A stretch of DNA of 64,000 nucleotides from Solwaraspora sp. WMMD792 (GTDB lineage Bacteria > Actinomycetota > Actinomycetes > Mycobacteriales > Micromonosporaceae): assembly GCF_029626105.1 (NCBI RefSeq), contig NZ_JARUBH010000009.1:1302001-1366000 (forward strand). The letters are read 5' to 3'. Positions 35,163 through 42,466 of this stretch are shown here, one piece after another. The first letter of the stretch is position 1. Each line of letters opens with the position of its first letter. The translations under genes were made by a program, and so were the position numbers. The notes below the pieces were generated by a model. The model was given only the letters and a program-made list of their open reading frames with translations, did no database searches and had not been told where the DNA came from.

Positions 35163-36334
35163 GCGTGGCCGTCGGGCGTCGGATCGCGCTGTGGCGGGTA
35201 CGGCGGCGGATGACCCAGCAGGTGCTCGCCGACCGGGTCGGTCGGTCGAAGAGCTGGGTGGAGAAGGTGGAGCGTGGTGTCCGGACGTTGGACCGGTTCT
35301 CGTTGATCCGGCAGGTCGCCGAGGTGCTGCGGGTCGACCCGGCGGAGTTGGTCGGCCCGGACCGGCCGTCGGGGGCCGGTGGGGCGGTCGACGGGGTGGC
35401 GGCGGTCCGAGCGGCGTTGGCCAGCTACGAGGTGTTCACCGCCGCCGACAGCGGACCGGCAGGGGAACGCGAGGTCACGCAGCGGGTGGAGCATGCGTGG
35501 TCGACGTACCAGCATGGGGATTATCCCCGGTTACTGCGGACGGTGCCGGAGTTGCTGGACGCCGCTCGGCGGCTGCACGCCACCCGGCCTGCGCCTGGGG
35601 CGGAGTTGTTGGTGCGCGCGTACCGGATCATCGCGCTCGTGCTGGTCAAGGTCGGCGAACCCGAGCTGGCCTGGTTGGCGGCCGATCGGGCGCTGGCCGT
35701 GGCCGGCGGCGATCCGGTGCTGGCCGGGTCGGCGGCGGTGCCGCTCGGGCAGGCGCTGCGTGGGTTGGGCCAGGACCGGTTGGCGATGACGACGACGGTC
35801 GCCGCCGCCGACCGCATCGCGGCGGTGTCTGTCGAGCGCGGCACGGTGTACGGGACGTTGCTGCTGCAGGCCGGGTTGGCCGCTGCCGGCTGCGGCGAGA
35901 CCCGCAGCGTCGATGAGCTGCTCGGCCGGGCCGCTGACGTCGCTGGCCGGATCGGCGACGGGCTGGACTACCGTACGGCGAGCTTCGGCCCGGCGGCCGT
36001 CGAGCTGGCGCACGTCGTGGCGGCCGTGGAGTCGGGCGACGCCCGGCAGGCGGTACGCCGACACGAGGCAGCCGCCGGGCGGCAGGCGTGGCGCGGGCTG
36101 CCGGCCGAGCACCGGGCAGCGTATCTGGTGGACGCCGCGCGGGCATACCTCGACGTCGGCGACTTCGCGGCGGCGGGACGGTGGTTGGTCGAGGCGGACC
36201 GCGTCGTACCGGCTGAGATTCGCTGCCGGCCTTCCGCCCGTACGGTCGTGGCTGAGATTGCCCGGTGCGGGCCGGACACTGCCGGCGTCGCTCGGCTGGC
36301 GACGGCCCTCGGCCTGACGACCGGCGTTCCGTGA
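35159..36334 (+). CDS. Xre-family regulator with TPR-like sensor domain (third gene of cassette)
   Basis: The 391-residue protein has an N-terminal Xre helix-turn-helix (about 5-60: RRIALWRVRRRMTQQVLADR, VGRSKSWVEKVERGVRTLDR) and a TPR-like remainder (GAELLVRAYRIIALVLVKVG, LAWLAADRALAVAGGDPVLA, AAYLVDAARAYLDVGDFAAA). ATG 35159 overlaps the 89-residue gene's stop. The stop codon opens a hairpin (36333-36393). A broken copy of its C-terminal part with the same following hairpin lies at 58520-58720. The operon probably senses an unknown signal and controls itself or the nearby palindrome at 34537. Confidence 0.88.
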   Translation: MSVAVGRRIALWRVRRRMTQQVLADRVGRSKSWVEKVERGVRTLDRFSLIRQVAEVLRVDPAELVGPDRPSGAGGAVDGVAAVRAALASYEVFTAADSGPAGEREVTQRVEHAWSTYQHGDYPRLLRTVPELLDAARRLHATRPAPGAELLVRAYRIIALVLVKVGEPELAWLAADRALAVAGGDPVLAGSAAVPLGQALRGLGQDRLAMTTTVAAADRIAAVSVERGTVYGTLLLQAGLAAAGCGETRSVDELLGRAADVAGRIGDGLDYRTASFGPAAVELAHVVAAVESGDARQAVRRHEAAAGRQAWRGLPAEHRAAYLVDAARAYLDVGDFAAAGRWLVEADRVVPAEIRCRPSARTVVAEIARCGPDTAGVARLATALGLTTGVP

Positions 36335-36393
36335 CGAGGGAACCTGTATGACCCTCAACCCGCCAGTTTTACGACAACACAGGTTCCCTCGTC
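36333..36393. terminator. 61-bp inverted-repeat element (bidirectional hairpin), copy 1
   Basis: GACGAGGGAACCTGT (36333-36347) and ACAGGTTCCCTCGTC (36379-36393) are perfect 15-bp arms around a 31-base centre. The left arm overlaps the stop codon of the Xre gene, and the right arm encodes the end of the converging small gene at 36355-36546. A related element occurs at 58662-58720. It probably terminates transcription from both sides, and may be mobile. Confidence 0.75.
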
Positions 36394-36546
36394 GGCGTCA
36401 GGCGGGCGGGCTGCGTCACCGCGTTCCTCGGTGAGGTGGAAGGCACTGATCCATGCCTCGGTACGCGCACGTTCCGTCGCCAGCGCGGCGTCGTCCCCGT
36501 CGTGTAGTTCGCTGCGGACGTCGTCCCAGTCGTGGAACTCGGTCAT
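36355..36546 (-). pseudogene. Truncated Xre-type antitoxin-like gene
   Basis: The 63-residue product starts MTEFHDWDDVRSELHDGDDA with an acidic helix and TERARTEAWISAFHLTEERG, the typical opening of HigA/Xre-type antitoxins, where the helix-turn-helix normally follows. Here, right after TEERG, the frame instead enters the inverted-repeat element and ends TCVVVKLAG, so the DNA-binding domain is missing. It may still be expressed as a short protein. The ATPase gene at 36648 is divergent, with a large palindrome between. Confidence 0.6.
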
Positions 36547-36596
36547 TGACTCTCCTGTCAGCGGGTCAAGGGGTAAACCATACGGGCGGGCAAGAT

Positions 36597-36625
36597 GTAA
36601 GTATAGTTATAGTAACTACGCTTAC
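36597..36625. promoter_or_regulatory. 29-bp AT-rich palindrome upstream of the ATPase gene
   Basis: GTAAGTATAGTTA (36597-36609) and TAACTACGCTTAC (36613-36625) are inverted repeats matching at 11 of 13 positions around TAG. It is an AT-rich island in a high-GC region, lies 22 bases before GTG 36648 and between divergent genes, and so looks like an operator overlapping a promoter. Confidence 0.6.
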
Positions 36626-36647
36626 ACTAGCGTGGCGGGGTGGTGGG

Positions 36648-38123
36648 GTGGAGAAGCCGGCGGAGATTTTCGACCGTGACGTCGAGTGGGACGAGTTGGT
36701 CCGGTTCGCGTGCCTTCCTCAGGGCGGCGCGACGCTGGGAGTGGTCTCCGGTCGTCGTCGTCAGGGCAAGACGTTCCTGCTCGACGCACTGGTACGGGCG
36801 GCCGGCGGATTCATGTTCACGGCCACGGAGTCGTCCGAGGCTGACGCGTTGCGCCAGTACGGAGAGGCGCTCGGCGGCTATCTGGGTGAGGCGACGCCGC
36901 TGCGGTTCGCGAACTGGGACGAGGCGGTCATCCGGACGATGACACTCGCCCCTGCCGGGCCACTTCCGGTGGTGATCGACGAGTTTCCGTTCCTGGCCCG
37001 AGTCAGTCCGGCGCTGCCCTCGATCATCCAGCGGGCGCTCGACCCGGCTGGACAGCGGTCGAACACCCAGGTGCGGCTGCTGTTGTGCGGTTCGGCGTTG
37101 TCGTTCATGGGCGGCCTGCTGGCCGGCACCGCGCCGCTGCGCGGACGGGCCGGCCTGGAGTTGGTGGTCCGCACGCTCGACTACCGGGCAGCGGCCCGGT
37201 TCTGGGGGATCGCCGACCCACGCACCGCCCTGCTGGTCAACGCGATCGTCGGCGGCACCCCCGCCTACCGGCACGAGTTTACGCAGGACGACTCGCCGGC
37301 CGGACCGGACGATTTCGACGACTGGGTGGTGCGGGCCGTGTTGAACCCGGCCCGCCCGTTGTTCCGGGAGGCCCGCTACCTGTTGGCGGAGGAGCCCGAC
37401 ATCCGCGACCCAGCGTTGTACCACTCGGTGCTGGCGGGGATCGCGGACGGTCGTACCCGGCGTGGGGAGATCGCGAACTTCCTGGGTCGGCAGCCGTCCG
37501 ACCTGGCCCATCCGCTGGGTGTGCTGGAGGACGTCGGCCTGGTCGTGCGGGAGACCGACGCGTTCAAGAGCAACCGGGGCGTCTACCGGATCGCTGAGCC
37601 ACTGCTCGTCTTCTACCACGCCGTGATGCGTCCGGCCTGGGGCGATCTGGAGCGTGCGGGTCGGTCGCGGCAGGTCTGGCCTCGGCTGCAGCGCACGTTC
37701 CTGAGCAAGGTCGTCGGTCCGCACTTCGAAACGATCTGCCGCGAATGGGCCCGCTGGGAAGCCGATCCGGACGTTCTCGGCGGCTTTCCGACCCGGGTCG
37801 CGGCCGGTGTCGTCAACGACCCCGCCGCCCGCAGTCAGCACGAGGTGGACGTGGCGGTCTTCGGTCGCGACGAGCAGGGCAGCGAGGAGCTCCTCGCGAT
37901 CGGCGAGGCCAAGTGGCGCGAGACCGTCGGCACCGGCCACCTGCGACGCCTGGCGCACATCCGTGACCTGTTGCGTGGCCGCGACAGCGTCCGGGTCGAC
38001 CGGTGCCGGCTGCTGCTGTTCAGCGGCGGTGGCTTCGCCGACGACCTTCGCGCCGTGGCGGCCACGGACCCCGGCGTCCAGCTCGTCGACCTGGACCGCT
38101 TGTACGCGGCGGACCGATCCTGA
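36648..38123 (+). CDS. AAA ATPase with C-terminal DUF234 nuclease-like domain
   Basis: The 491-residue protein has an archaeal-type ATPase N-terminus: Walker A in SGRRRQGKTFLLDALV, Walker B in LPVVIDEFPFLA, sensor region LLLCGSALSFMGGLL. A winged helix follows (TRRGEIANFLGRQPSDLAHP, LEDVGLVVRETDAF). The C-terminal DUF234-type domain carries HEVDVAVFG and LAIGEAKWRE, a pattern like the D-(x)n-ExK core of PD-(D/E)XK nucleases. Such proteins are common in archaea and accessory bacterial DNA; roles in defence or mobile DNA are suspected, not shown. GTG 36648 is the likely start; an AT-rich palindrome lies just upstream. Confidence 0.85.
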   Translation: MEKPAEIFDRDVEWDELVRFACLPQGGATLGVVSGRRRQGKTFLLDALVRAAGGFMFTATESSEADALRQYGEALGGYLGEATPLRFANWDEAVIRTMTLAPAGPLPVVIDEFPFLARVSPALPSIIQRALDPAGQRSNTQVRLLLCGSALSFMGGLLAGTAPLRGRAGLELVVRTLDYRAAARFWGIADPRTALLVNAIVGGTPAYRHEFTQDDSPAGPDDFDDWVVRAVLNPARPLFREARYLLAEEPDIRDPALYHSVLAGIADGRTRRGEIANFLGRQPSDLAHPLGVLEDVGLVVRETDAFKSNRGVYRIAEPLLVFYHAVMRPAWGDLERAGRSRQVWPRLQRTFLSKVVGPHFETICREWARWEADPDVLGGFPTRVAAGVVNDPAARSQHEVDVAVFGRDEQGSEELLAIGEAKWRETVGTGHLRRLAHIRDLLRGRDSVRVDRCRLLLFSGGGFADDLRAVAATDPGVQLVDLDRLYAADRS

Positions 38124-38133
38124 GCGAACGACG

Positions 38134-38709
38134 TCAGCTCGACCGGCCGGCCTGACGCAGCACCCGGAGCAGGTCCTCGACCAGGTCCTCGGCGCTGGCC
38201 CGGCCCTTTCCGTCGGCCGCCAGGTGGCCGGTGATGGACAGGTCGGCGGCGCCGTGCGCCAGCGCGCGGACCAGCGCGGCGGCCCGTTCCGGGTCGCCGG
38301 CGGGCAGCGCCCCGGCGGCCTGGGCCTCGGCGGTCAGCTCGACGAGTCGCCGCCAGGTGGCGCCGGCCCGCTCGTGCAGGTCCGCGGAGGCGTTCATCGA
38401 CCATCCGTAGACCAGCGCGAACCGACGCGGGTGCCGCTGCGCCCAGCGTACGTAGTCGAGCATGACGCGCCGCAGCAGCGCGGCGGCCTCGGCCCGTGGC
38501 GACGGTGTCGCCGTCATGACCCGTTCGAGCCGGTCGAACTCCTGGATGGCGACGGCCTCCAGCAGGGCCTGCTTGTCGGTGAAGTGCTTGTACGGCGCGT
38601 TGTGCGACACACCGGCACGACGGCCGACCTCCCGCAGGGTGACCCGCTCCGGGCCGCCCTCGTCGAGTAGTGCGGTCGCCGCGGCGACCAGGTCGTCCCT
38701 GGTGCTCAT
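38134..38709 (-). CDS. TetR-family repressor
   Basis: The 191-residue protein has a TetR N-terminus (ATALLDEGGPERVTLREVGR, RAGVSHNAPYKHFTDKQALL) and a helical ligand-binding half of the WHG kind (VRWAQRHPRRFALVYGWSMN). It is divergent from the SDR gene at 38797, with two 21-bp operator-like inverted repeats in the 87-base gap, so it almost certainly controls both genes. ATG 38709 start. Confidence 0.94.
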   Translation of the reverse strand: MSTRDDLVAAATALLDEGGPERVTLREVGRRAGVSHNAPYKHFTDKQALLEAVAIQEFDRLERVMTATPSPRAEAAALLRRVMLDYVRWAQRHPRRFALVYGWSMNASADLHERAGATWRRLVELTAEAQAAGALPAGDPERAAALVRALAHGAADLSITGHLAADGKGRASAEDLVEDLLRVLRQAGRSS

Positions 38710-38724
38710 CGCCCGATCCTAGAT

Positions 38725-38745
38725 CAGGTTGACGCTGTCAACCTG
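38725..38745. promoter_or_regulatory. TetR operator 1
   Basis: Perfect inverted repeat: arms CAGGTTGAC (38725-38733) and GTCAACCTG (38737-38745) with a 3-base centre. It lies 16 bases upstream of the TetR start codon. A second, near-identical site is centred 34 bases away. Confidence 0.8.
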
Positions 38746-38758
38746 AACGACGTAGGGT

Positions 38759-38779
38759 CAAGTTGACAACGTCAACCTG
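38759..38779. promoter_or_regulatory. TetR operator 2
   Basis: Arms CAAGTTGAC (38759-38767) and GTCAACCTG (38771-38779) with centre AAC; one mismatch to operator 1. It ends 17 bases before the SDR start codon. The 34-bp centre-to-centre spacing is just over three helical turns. Confidence 0.8.
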
Positions 38780-38796
38780 TCGAAGGGTGCACACCG

Positions 38797-39714
38797 ATGA
38801 GAACCGTCGTCATCACCGGAGCCACCACCGGCCTCGGGCTGCGCGTCGCCGCGCGGCTCGCCGCCCAGGGCTGGCACGTCGTGCTCGGCCACCGGTCAGA
38901 GAGCCGGGGAGAGGCGGCGGCCCGGCAGATCCGTCGCCGGACACCCGCGGCGAGCCTCGAACTGCTCCGGATCGACCTGGCCGACCTGAAATCGGTGGCC
39001 GACGCGGCCGGGGCACTGCGCCAGTCCGGGCAGCGTCCGCCGCTGCACGCCATCGTCGGCAACGCCGGCATCCAGGTCATCGACGGGGTACGCCGGTCCG
39101 CCGACGGCTACGAGCTCACCTTCGCCACCAACCACCTCGGTCACCACCTGCTCGTCACCGGGCTGCTGGACGACCTGCCCGCCGGGGCCCGGATCGCGAT
39201 CGTCAGCAGCGGCACCCACTGGCGGGAGAAGAGCATGGGCTTTCCGGAGCCGCGCTGGACGAGCGCCCGCGAGCTCGCCGACCCGCCGCCGGATGCCGAT
39301 TCGACCCCGACGGCGGGGCGGGTCCGCTACTCCACCTCGAAGCTGGCGAACATCTACTTCGTGTACGAGCTCGCCCGCCGACTGGACGGACGGCCGATCA
39401 GCGTCAACGCGTACGACCCGGGGCTGATGCCCGACACCAGCCTGTCCCGCGACTACCCGGCGCTCGCCCGGGCCGGATACCGGATGGCCGCCCCACTGAT
39501 CAGCGCGCTGCTGCCCGGCGCCCGCAGCTCCCGGGCCTCCGCCCGGCACCTGGCAGACCTGGTCGGCGACGCCCGGTTCGACGGCACCACCGGGGCGTAC
39601 CTGGAAGGGCCGAAGATCGCCCGGTCGTCACCCGAGTCGTACGACGTCGCCCGGGCGCGGCAGCTCTGGGCCGACAGCGAGTGGCTGATCGACCAGGCGC
39701 TCGCCCGCCGCTGA
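38797..39714 (+). CDS. Short-chain dehydrogenase/reductase
   Basis: The 305-residue NAD(P)-dependent oxidoreductase has the classical SDR features: cofactor motif TGATTGLG near residue 7, NAG at 89-91, Ser138 in IVSSGTH, and Tyr178/Lys182 in YSTSKLAN. It is of the retinol-dehydrogenase/protochlorophyllide-reductase-like kind with an insertion after the catalytic Ser. Substrate unknown. It is under the control of the divergent TetR repressor through the two operators upstream. Confidence 0.93.
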   Translation: MRTVVITGATTGLGLRVAARLAAQGWHVVLGHRSESRGEAAARQIRRRTPAASLELLRIDLADLKSVADAAGALRQSGQRPPLHAIVGNAGIQVIDGVRRSADGYELTFATNHLGHHLLVTGLLDDLPAGARIAIVSSGTHWREKSMGFPEPRWTSARELADPPPDADSTPTAGRVRYSTSKLANIYFVYELARRLDGRPISVNAYDPGLMPDTSLSRDYPALARAGYRMAAPLISALLPGARSSRASARHLADLVGDARFDGTTGAYLEGPKIARSSPESYDVARARQLWADSEWLIDQALARR

Positions 39715-39765
39715 GCCGGGTGGACCGGTGCGGGTCGGTTCACCAGCCGCCGTGTTACGGTTGAT

Positions 39766-39840
39766 GTTCGGGAAGTCCTGAACGTTCGTGATAATGGCGT
39801 TCCTCGATGGTGGCGTTCCTCATGGTGGGGCGTTCTCGGT
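39766..39840 (+). promoter_or_regulatory. Palindrome and direct repeats upstream of the MarR-like gene
   Basis: GTTCGGGAAGTCCTGAAC (39766-39783) is an imperfect 18-bp palindrome. It is followed by three short repeats of the GGCGTTCCTC type (about 39796, 39811 and 39828). They lie upstream of GTG 39857 and may be operators of the regulator encoded there. Confidence 0.4.
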
Positions 39841-39856
39841 GGCGAAGGAGATGTGC

Positions 39857-40318
39857 GTGGACCCGGACGCCGGGCGGCGGTACGCCGAAGAGGTCGGGGT
39901 CGCCCTCGCTCAGATGGGTACCACCCCGGCCTTCGGCAAGCTGCTCGGCTGGCTGCTGATCTGCGACCCGCCGGGCCAGACCACCGCGCAACTGTGCCAG
40001 GCGGTCGGGCTGTCCAAGGCCTCCGTCTCGGCCGGGATGCGGGCCCTGGAGCAGTCCGGCATGGTGCGTCGGGTGCCGACCAGCGGCCGGGGCCACGCGT
40101 ACGAGATGCACCCGGACGCCTTCGCCCGGGCGATCGACCCCACCGACAAGATGCGCACCTTCATCGACCTGATGCAGCGCGGCATCGACCTCGTCGGCGA
40201 CGCCGACGCCCCGGAGGCGGACCGGCTCCGGCACACCCGCGACTTCTACACATTCATGATCGAACGGACGCCCGCGCTGATGGAGGAGTTCCGGCGGCAG
40301 ACCGAACGGGACGTGTGA
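39857..40318 (+). CDS. GbsR/MarR-type transcriptional regulator
   Basis: The 153-residue protein has a winged helix (GQTTAQLCQAVGLSKASVSA, GMRALEQSGMVRRVPTSGRG) and a long C-terminal helix, in the style of GbsR-like MarR relatives. The start GTG 39857 is chosen because AAGGAG at 39845-39850 gives proper spacing; the ATG at 39851 directly abuts it. The glycosyltransferase gene overlaps its end, so they form an operon and the regulator may respond to the compound that is glycosylated. Confidence 0.85.
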   Translation: MDPDAGRRYAEEVGVALAQMGTTPAFGKLLGWLLICDPPGQTTAQLCQAVGLSKASVSAGMRALEQSGMVRRVPTSGRGHAYEMHPDAFARAIDPTDKMRTFIDLMQRGIDLVGDADAPEADRLRHTRDFYTFMIERTPALMEEFRRQTERDV

Positions 40319-41595
40319 CGGTGCGGGTCCTGATCGTCACCGTCGGATCCCGCGGCGACGTCCAGCCGTACCTGGCGCTCGGCACCGGGCTGCAGGCGGC
40401 CGGCCACGACGTCACCCTGGCCACCTGCGCCAGGTTCCGGTCCTTCGTCACCGACCACGGCCTGGTGTACGGCCACCTCGGCGATGACATCCTGCAACTG
40501 CTCGATTCGGCGGCGGGCCGCGCCGCGATGGAGGACACCACCGGGCTTCTCGGCTCGATCAGGACCAACATCAGGCTGGCCCGGCAGGCCAACCCGATCA
40601 ACCGGGGGCTGCTGGCCGACGTCTGGCAGGCGGCCCGCCAGGCCGACCCGGACGTGATCGTCTACCACCCCAAGGCGCTGGCCGGCCCGCACGTCGCCGA
40701 GAAACTCGGCGTGCCGGCAGTGCAGGCGGTGCCCGTACCGATGTCCGTGGCGACCGGCGACTTCCCGATGATCGGCATGCCCGCGTTGCCGCTCGGCCGC
40801 CGGTACAACCGGCTCACCTACCGGCTCGCCGGTGCCGGCTACCGGATGTACGACGGCATGGTCAACACCTTCCGGCAGGAGACGTTGGGGTTGGCCAGGA
40901 GCAGCGGCGCGGCCCTGGCCACCCGGCTGCCCGACGGGCGGCCGATCCCGGTGCTGCACGCGATCAGCGGCCACGTCGTGCCGCGCCCCGCCGACTGGCC
41001 CGGCCACGCCCAGCTCACCGGATACTGGTTCCTCGATGATGCCACCGGCTGGCAGCCACCGGCCGAGCTGATCGACTTCCTCGACGCCGGTGACCCACCG
41101 GTGTACATCGGCTTCGGCAGCATGGCCGGGCGGGACCCGCGGCGCCTCACCCGGGCCGTCACCGCAGCGCTGCGCCTGGCCAACGTACGCGGCGTCGTCG
41201 CCACCGGCTGGGGTGGGCTGGACGCGGCGGACCTGCCGGACACCGTCCTGCCCATCACCCAGGCACCGCACGACTGGTTGTTTCCCCGGGTGTCCGCCGT
41301 GGTGCATCACGGCGGGGCCGGCACCACCGCTGCCGCCCTGCGCGCCGGCCGACCGTCGGTGATCTGCCCGTTCATCCTGGACCAGTTCTTCTGGGGTCGG
41401 CGGGTCGCCGCGCTCGGCGCGGGCAGCGCCCCGGTGCCGCAGTCCACGCTCACCGGGCAGCGGCTCGCCGCCGCGATCCGCCAGGTCACCACCGACGCCG
41501 ACATCCAGGAGGCGGCGGCCGGGTTGGGGCGGCGCATCACGGCCGAGGACGGCGTCGCGAGCGCGGTGGCGCGGATCGAAGCCGCAGCGGCGTGA
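40315..41595 (+). CDS. Glycosyltransferase family 1 (UGT/MGT-like)
   Basis: The 426-residue protein has the GT-B fold of family 1: N-terminal VLIVTVGSRGDVQPYLALGT and a C-terminal donor-binding signature VSAVVHHGGAGTTAAALRAG, RPSVICPFILDQFFWGRRV. The motif set matches sterol/lipid glucosyltransferase-like and macrolide-type enzymes. It probably transfers a sugar from an NDP donor to a hydrophobic acceptor, for detoxification or a secondary metabolite. GTG 40315 overlaps the upstream stop (GTGA); GTG 40321 is an alternative start. Confidence 0.92.
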   Translation: MTVRVLIVTVGSRGDVQPYLALGTGLQAAGHDVTLATCARFRSFVTDHGLVYGHLGDDILQLLDSAAGRAAMEDTTGLLGSIRTNIRLARQANPINRGLLADVWQAARQADPDVIVYHPKALAGPHVAEKLGVPAVQAVPVPMSVATGDFPMIGMPALPLGRRYNRLTYRLAGAGYRMYDGMVNTFRQETLGLARSSGAALATRLPDGRPIPVLHAISGHVVPRPADWPGHAQLTGYWFLDDATGWQPPAELIDFLDAGDPPVYIGFGSMAGRDPRRLTRAVTAALRLANVRGVVATGWGGLDAADLPDTVLPITQAPHDWLFPRVSAVVHHGGAGTTAAALRAGRPSVICPFILDQFFWGRRVAALGAGSAPVPQSTLTGQRLAAAIRQVTTDADIQEAAAGLGRRITAEDGVASAVARIEAAAA

Positions 41596-41616
41596 CCGAC
41601 CCCGGGTCGTCGACGT

Positions 41617-42240
41617 TCACGGTCCCGAGTCGGGTTTCGGCCGCACGATGAACCAGATCGCGTGCACGTCCTGGTCGCTGCGGTTCTCCAGCAGGTGCGG
41701 GCGGGACGAGTCGAACACCATGCTGTCCCCGGCGCCGAGCACGACCTCCTGGAAGCCGACCTGACAGGTCAGCTCACCCTCCATGATGTAGGCGTGCTCG
41801 TGGCCGGTGTGCCGCTGGAACCGGCCGGACACACTGGACTTCGCACCGGGCGGGTAGGTGACCCGCAGGAACTCGGTGCCGGACCCGGTCGCCGGGCCGA
41901 GCTGCTCCCAGACGACACCGCTGTCCATCTCGATCCGTCGACCCTGGTCGCGGCGCACGATCGCCACCTCGGTGTCCAGCCGGGCCTCGATGGTGGCGGC
42001 GGCGGGGACCGGTGCGGAGCCGTTCGGCGACGGCGGGGTGTCGAACAGGTCGACCATCGACATGTCGAGGGCTTCGACGATCGCGTACAGCGTGCTCACC
42101 GAGGAGCGGGACCGGCCTGTCTCCACCAGTGAGAGCATGCTCGCTGAGACGCCGACCTTCTTGGCGAGCGCCCGCAGCGACATACCGCGTGCCTGGCGGG
42201 CGGCGCGGATCCGCCCACCCAGGTCTTCCGCCTCAGACAA
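41617..42240 (-). CDS. Xre-family regulator with C-terminal cupin
   Basis: The 207-residue protein has an Xre helix-turn-helix (GRIRAARQARGMSLRALAKK, VGVSASMLSLVETGRSRSSV) and a cupin sensor (FQRHTGHEHAYIMEGELTCQ, VVLGAGDSMVFDSSRPHLLE), the build of PuuR/SutR-like repressors. No ATG or GTG is well placed; TTG 42240 with GGGGTGG upstream is the best start and TTG 42246 an alternative. It is divergent from the amidohydrolase gene and is the natural regulator of the 42-56 kb island. Confidence 0.88.
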   Translation of the reverse strand: MSEAEDLGGRIRAARQARGMSLRALAKKVGVSASMLSLVETGRSRSSVSTLYAIVEALDMSMVDLFDTPPSPNGSAPVPAAATIEARLDTEVAIVRRDQGRRIEMDSGVVWEQLGPATGSGTEFLRVTYPPGAKSSVSGRFQRHTGHEHAYIMEGELTCQVGFQEVVLGAGDSMVFDSSRPHLLENRSDQDVHAIWFIVRPKPDSGP

Positions 42241-42466
42241 TGTCAAGCCACCCCAAACAGCCCAATCAGTCGATCTCTGTGAATCTACCCGATCACGCCC
42301 GGTGTCGGCTAGCTGATGCCGGGGTTTCGGTGAGTCCTGTTGAACGAAGTGTTGACTGAGGCTTGACACTGGCGTGGTGTGCGTCTCATCCTGGGCAGAC
42401 ACATTTCCTGGACGAGTCACCTGGGTTTCAACGACGTTCACGTAGTTCGACGAAGGGACGGCACCG

